Below, piece by piece: positions 63,694 to 64,000 of a stretch of DNA of 64,000 nt. Each line of letters starts with the position of its first letter. Position 1 is the stretch's first letter. The position numbers and the translations under genes were made by a program. Source of the stretch: Nymphaea colorata (Eukaryota; Streptophyta; Magnoliopsida; Nymphaeales; Nymphaeaceae); the NCBI RefSeq assembly GCF_008831285.2, contig NC_045144.1, positions 16,727,858 through 16,791,857 of the forward strand, given 5' to 3'. The notes beneath the pieces were generated by a model. It ran no database searches. It was given only the letters and a program-made list of their open reading frames with translations, and was not told the DNA's origin.

Positions 63694-64000
63694 GGTCCTC
63701 TGTCCTTATAATGATCTGCTTGGTCCTATGCCTCATAGGTTTAAGCACAAGCTTTTCTGATCAGCACCATAGAAGGAGCAGGCTTCTTTCAGAGTACTCC
63801 ATGGACAGCCGGACCGGCTGCACCGCTAATCCGGCGGCGTGCCGCCTCCTTGGCAGCCCGGGGCCTGATTGTTGTGGGAACACATGTGTTAACCTGCTGA
63901 GTGACGGAGAGAACTGTGGCCGGTGCCGACACAGGTGCAGGTATCCTCAGTCCTGCTGTGGAGGTGAGTGCGTTGATCTCAGCCGCAACTGGAAGCATTG
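63690..64000 (+). CDS. STIG1-like secreted protein (copy C), cut by window end
   Basis: Open frame from ATG 63690 to the window edge, 103 codons visible. The signal peptide MRSSVLIMICLVLCLIGLST is followed by QHHRRSRLL and the STIG1 domain from GCTANPAAC to NWKHC. It differs from copy B by three inserted residues before the domain (SEYSMDSRTG against SMESQNG) and a few changes (LGSPG for RGSPG). Twelve of the expected 16 domain cysteines are inside the window. It appears functional so far; the last 20 or so codons are outside. Confidence 0.9.
   Translation, partial: MRSSVLIMICLVLCLIGLSTSFSDQHHRRSRLLSEYSMDSRTGCTANPAACRLLGSPGPDCCGNTCVNLLSDGENCGRCRHRCRYPQSCCGGECVDLSRNWKH

Overview
The window is nuclear DNA from a flowering plant. 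It has split genes with GT-AG introns and plastid-targeted and organelle-editing gene families. It also carries plant-type transposable elements (Ty1/copia, Ty3/gypsy, L1-like LINE, SINE, hAT-type MITE), long (TA)n tracts, and a decayed plastid 16S rRNA fragment. The species cannot be named from sequence alone.

Layout. (1) 621-15886, plus strand: 13 exons that join into a 630-codon open frame. This is the C-terminal two thirds of a TPR subunit of TFIIIC (GTF3C3/tau131 type); its start lies left of the window. Intron 2 holds a dead Ty3/gypsy integrase, and intron 12 a 222-bp tandem duplication. (2) 17452-23852, minus strand: a 5'-truncated, frameshifted LINE, split by a 3005-bp TG...CA insertion (19686-22690) with 5-bp target duplications, best read as a solo LTR. 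(3) 25394-27134, plus: a two-exon plastid-type cupin gene resembling PTAC18. (4) 30359-32230, minus: an intronless DYW-type PPR protein resembling the editing factor CRR28. (5) 36466-41901, minus: a complete copia element with both LTRs, PBS, PPT and TTTAG target duplications, whose gag-pol carries several nonsense codons. (6) 42486-45287: two MITE-like elements and a 450-bp tandem duplication. (7) 46400-64000: an array built from STIG1-like genes, which encode secreted proteins with 16 cysteines.

The STIG1 array is the most interesting part. I read it as three copies of a two-gene block. Block I (A 46929, B 51205) is intact. In block II (about 55.2-58.5 kb) the first gene survives only as upstream sequence and the second as a truncated signal-peptide relic. 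In block III (about 59.7-64 kb) the first gene is reduced to a promoter and the second (C, 63690) is intact but leaves the window. The upstream regions, including TATA box and leader, are conserved in most copies even where the coding part is gone. Copies B and C share a short upstream ORF whose stop overlaps the main start codon.

The unrelated genes (TFIIIC subunit, cupin, PPR) are separate transcription units. They show no operon-like link, although the cupin and PPR neighbours both belong to families that act in plastid gene expression.
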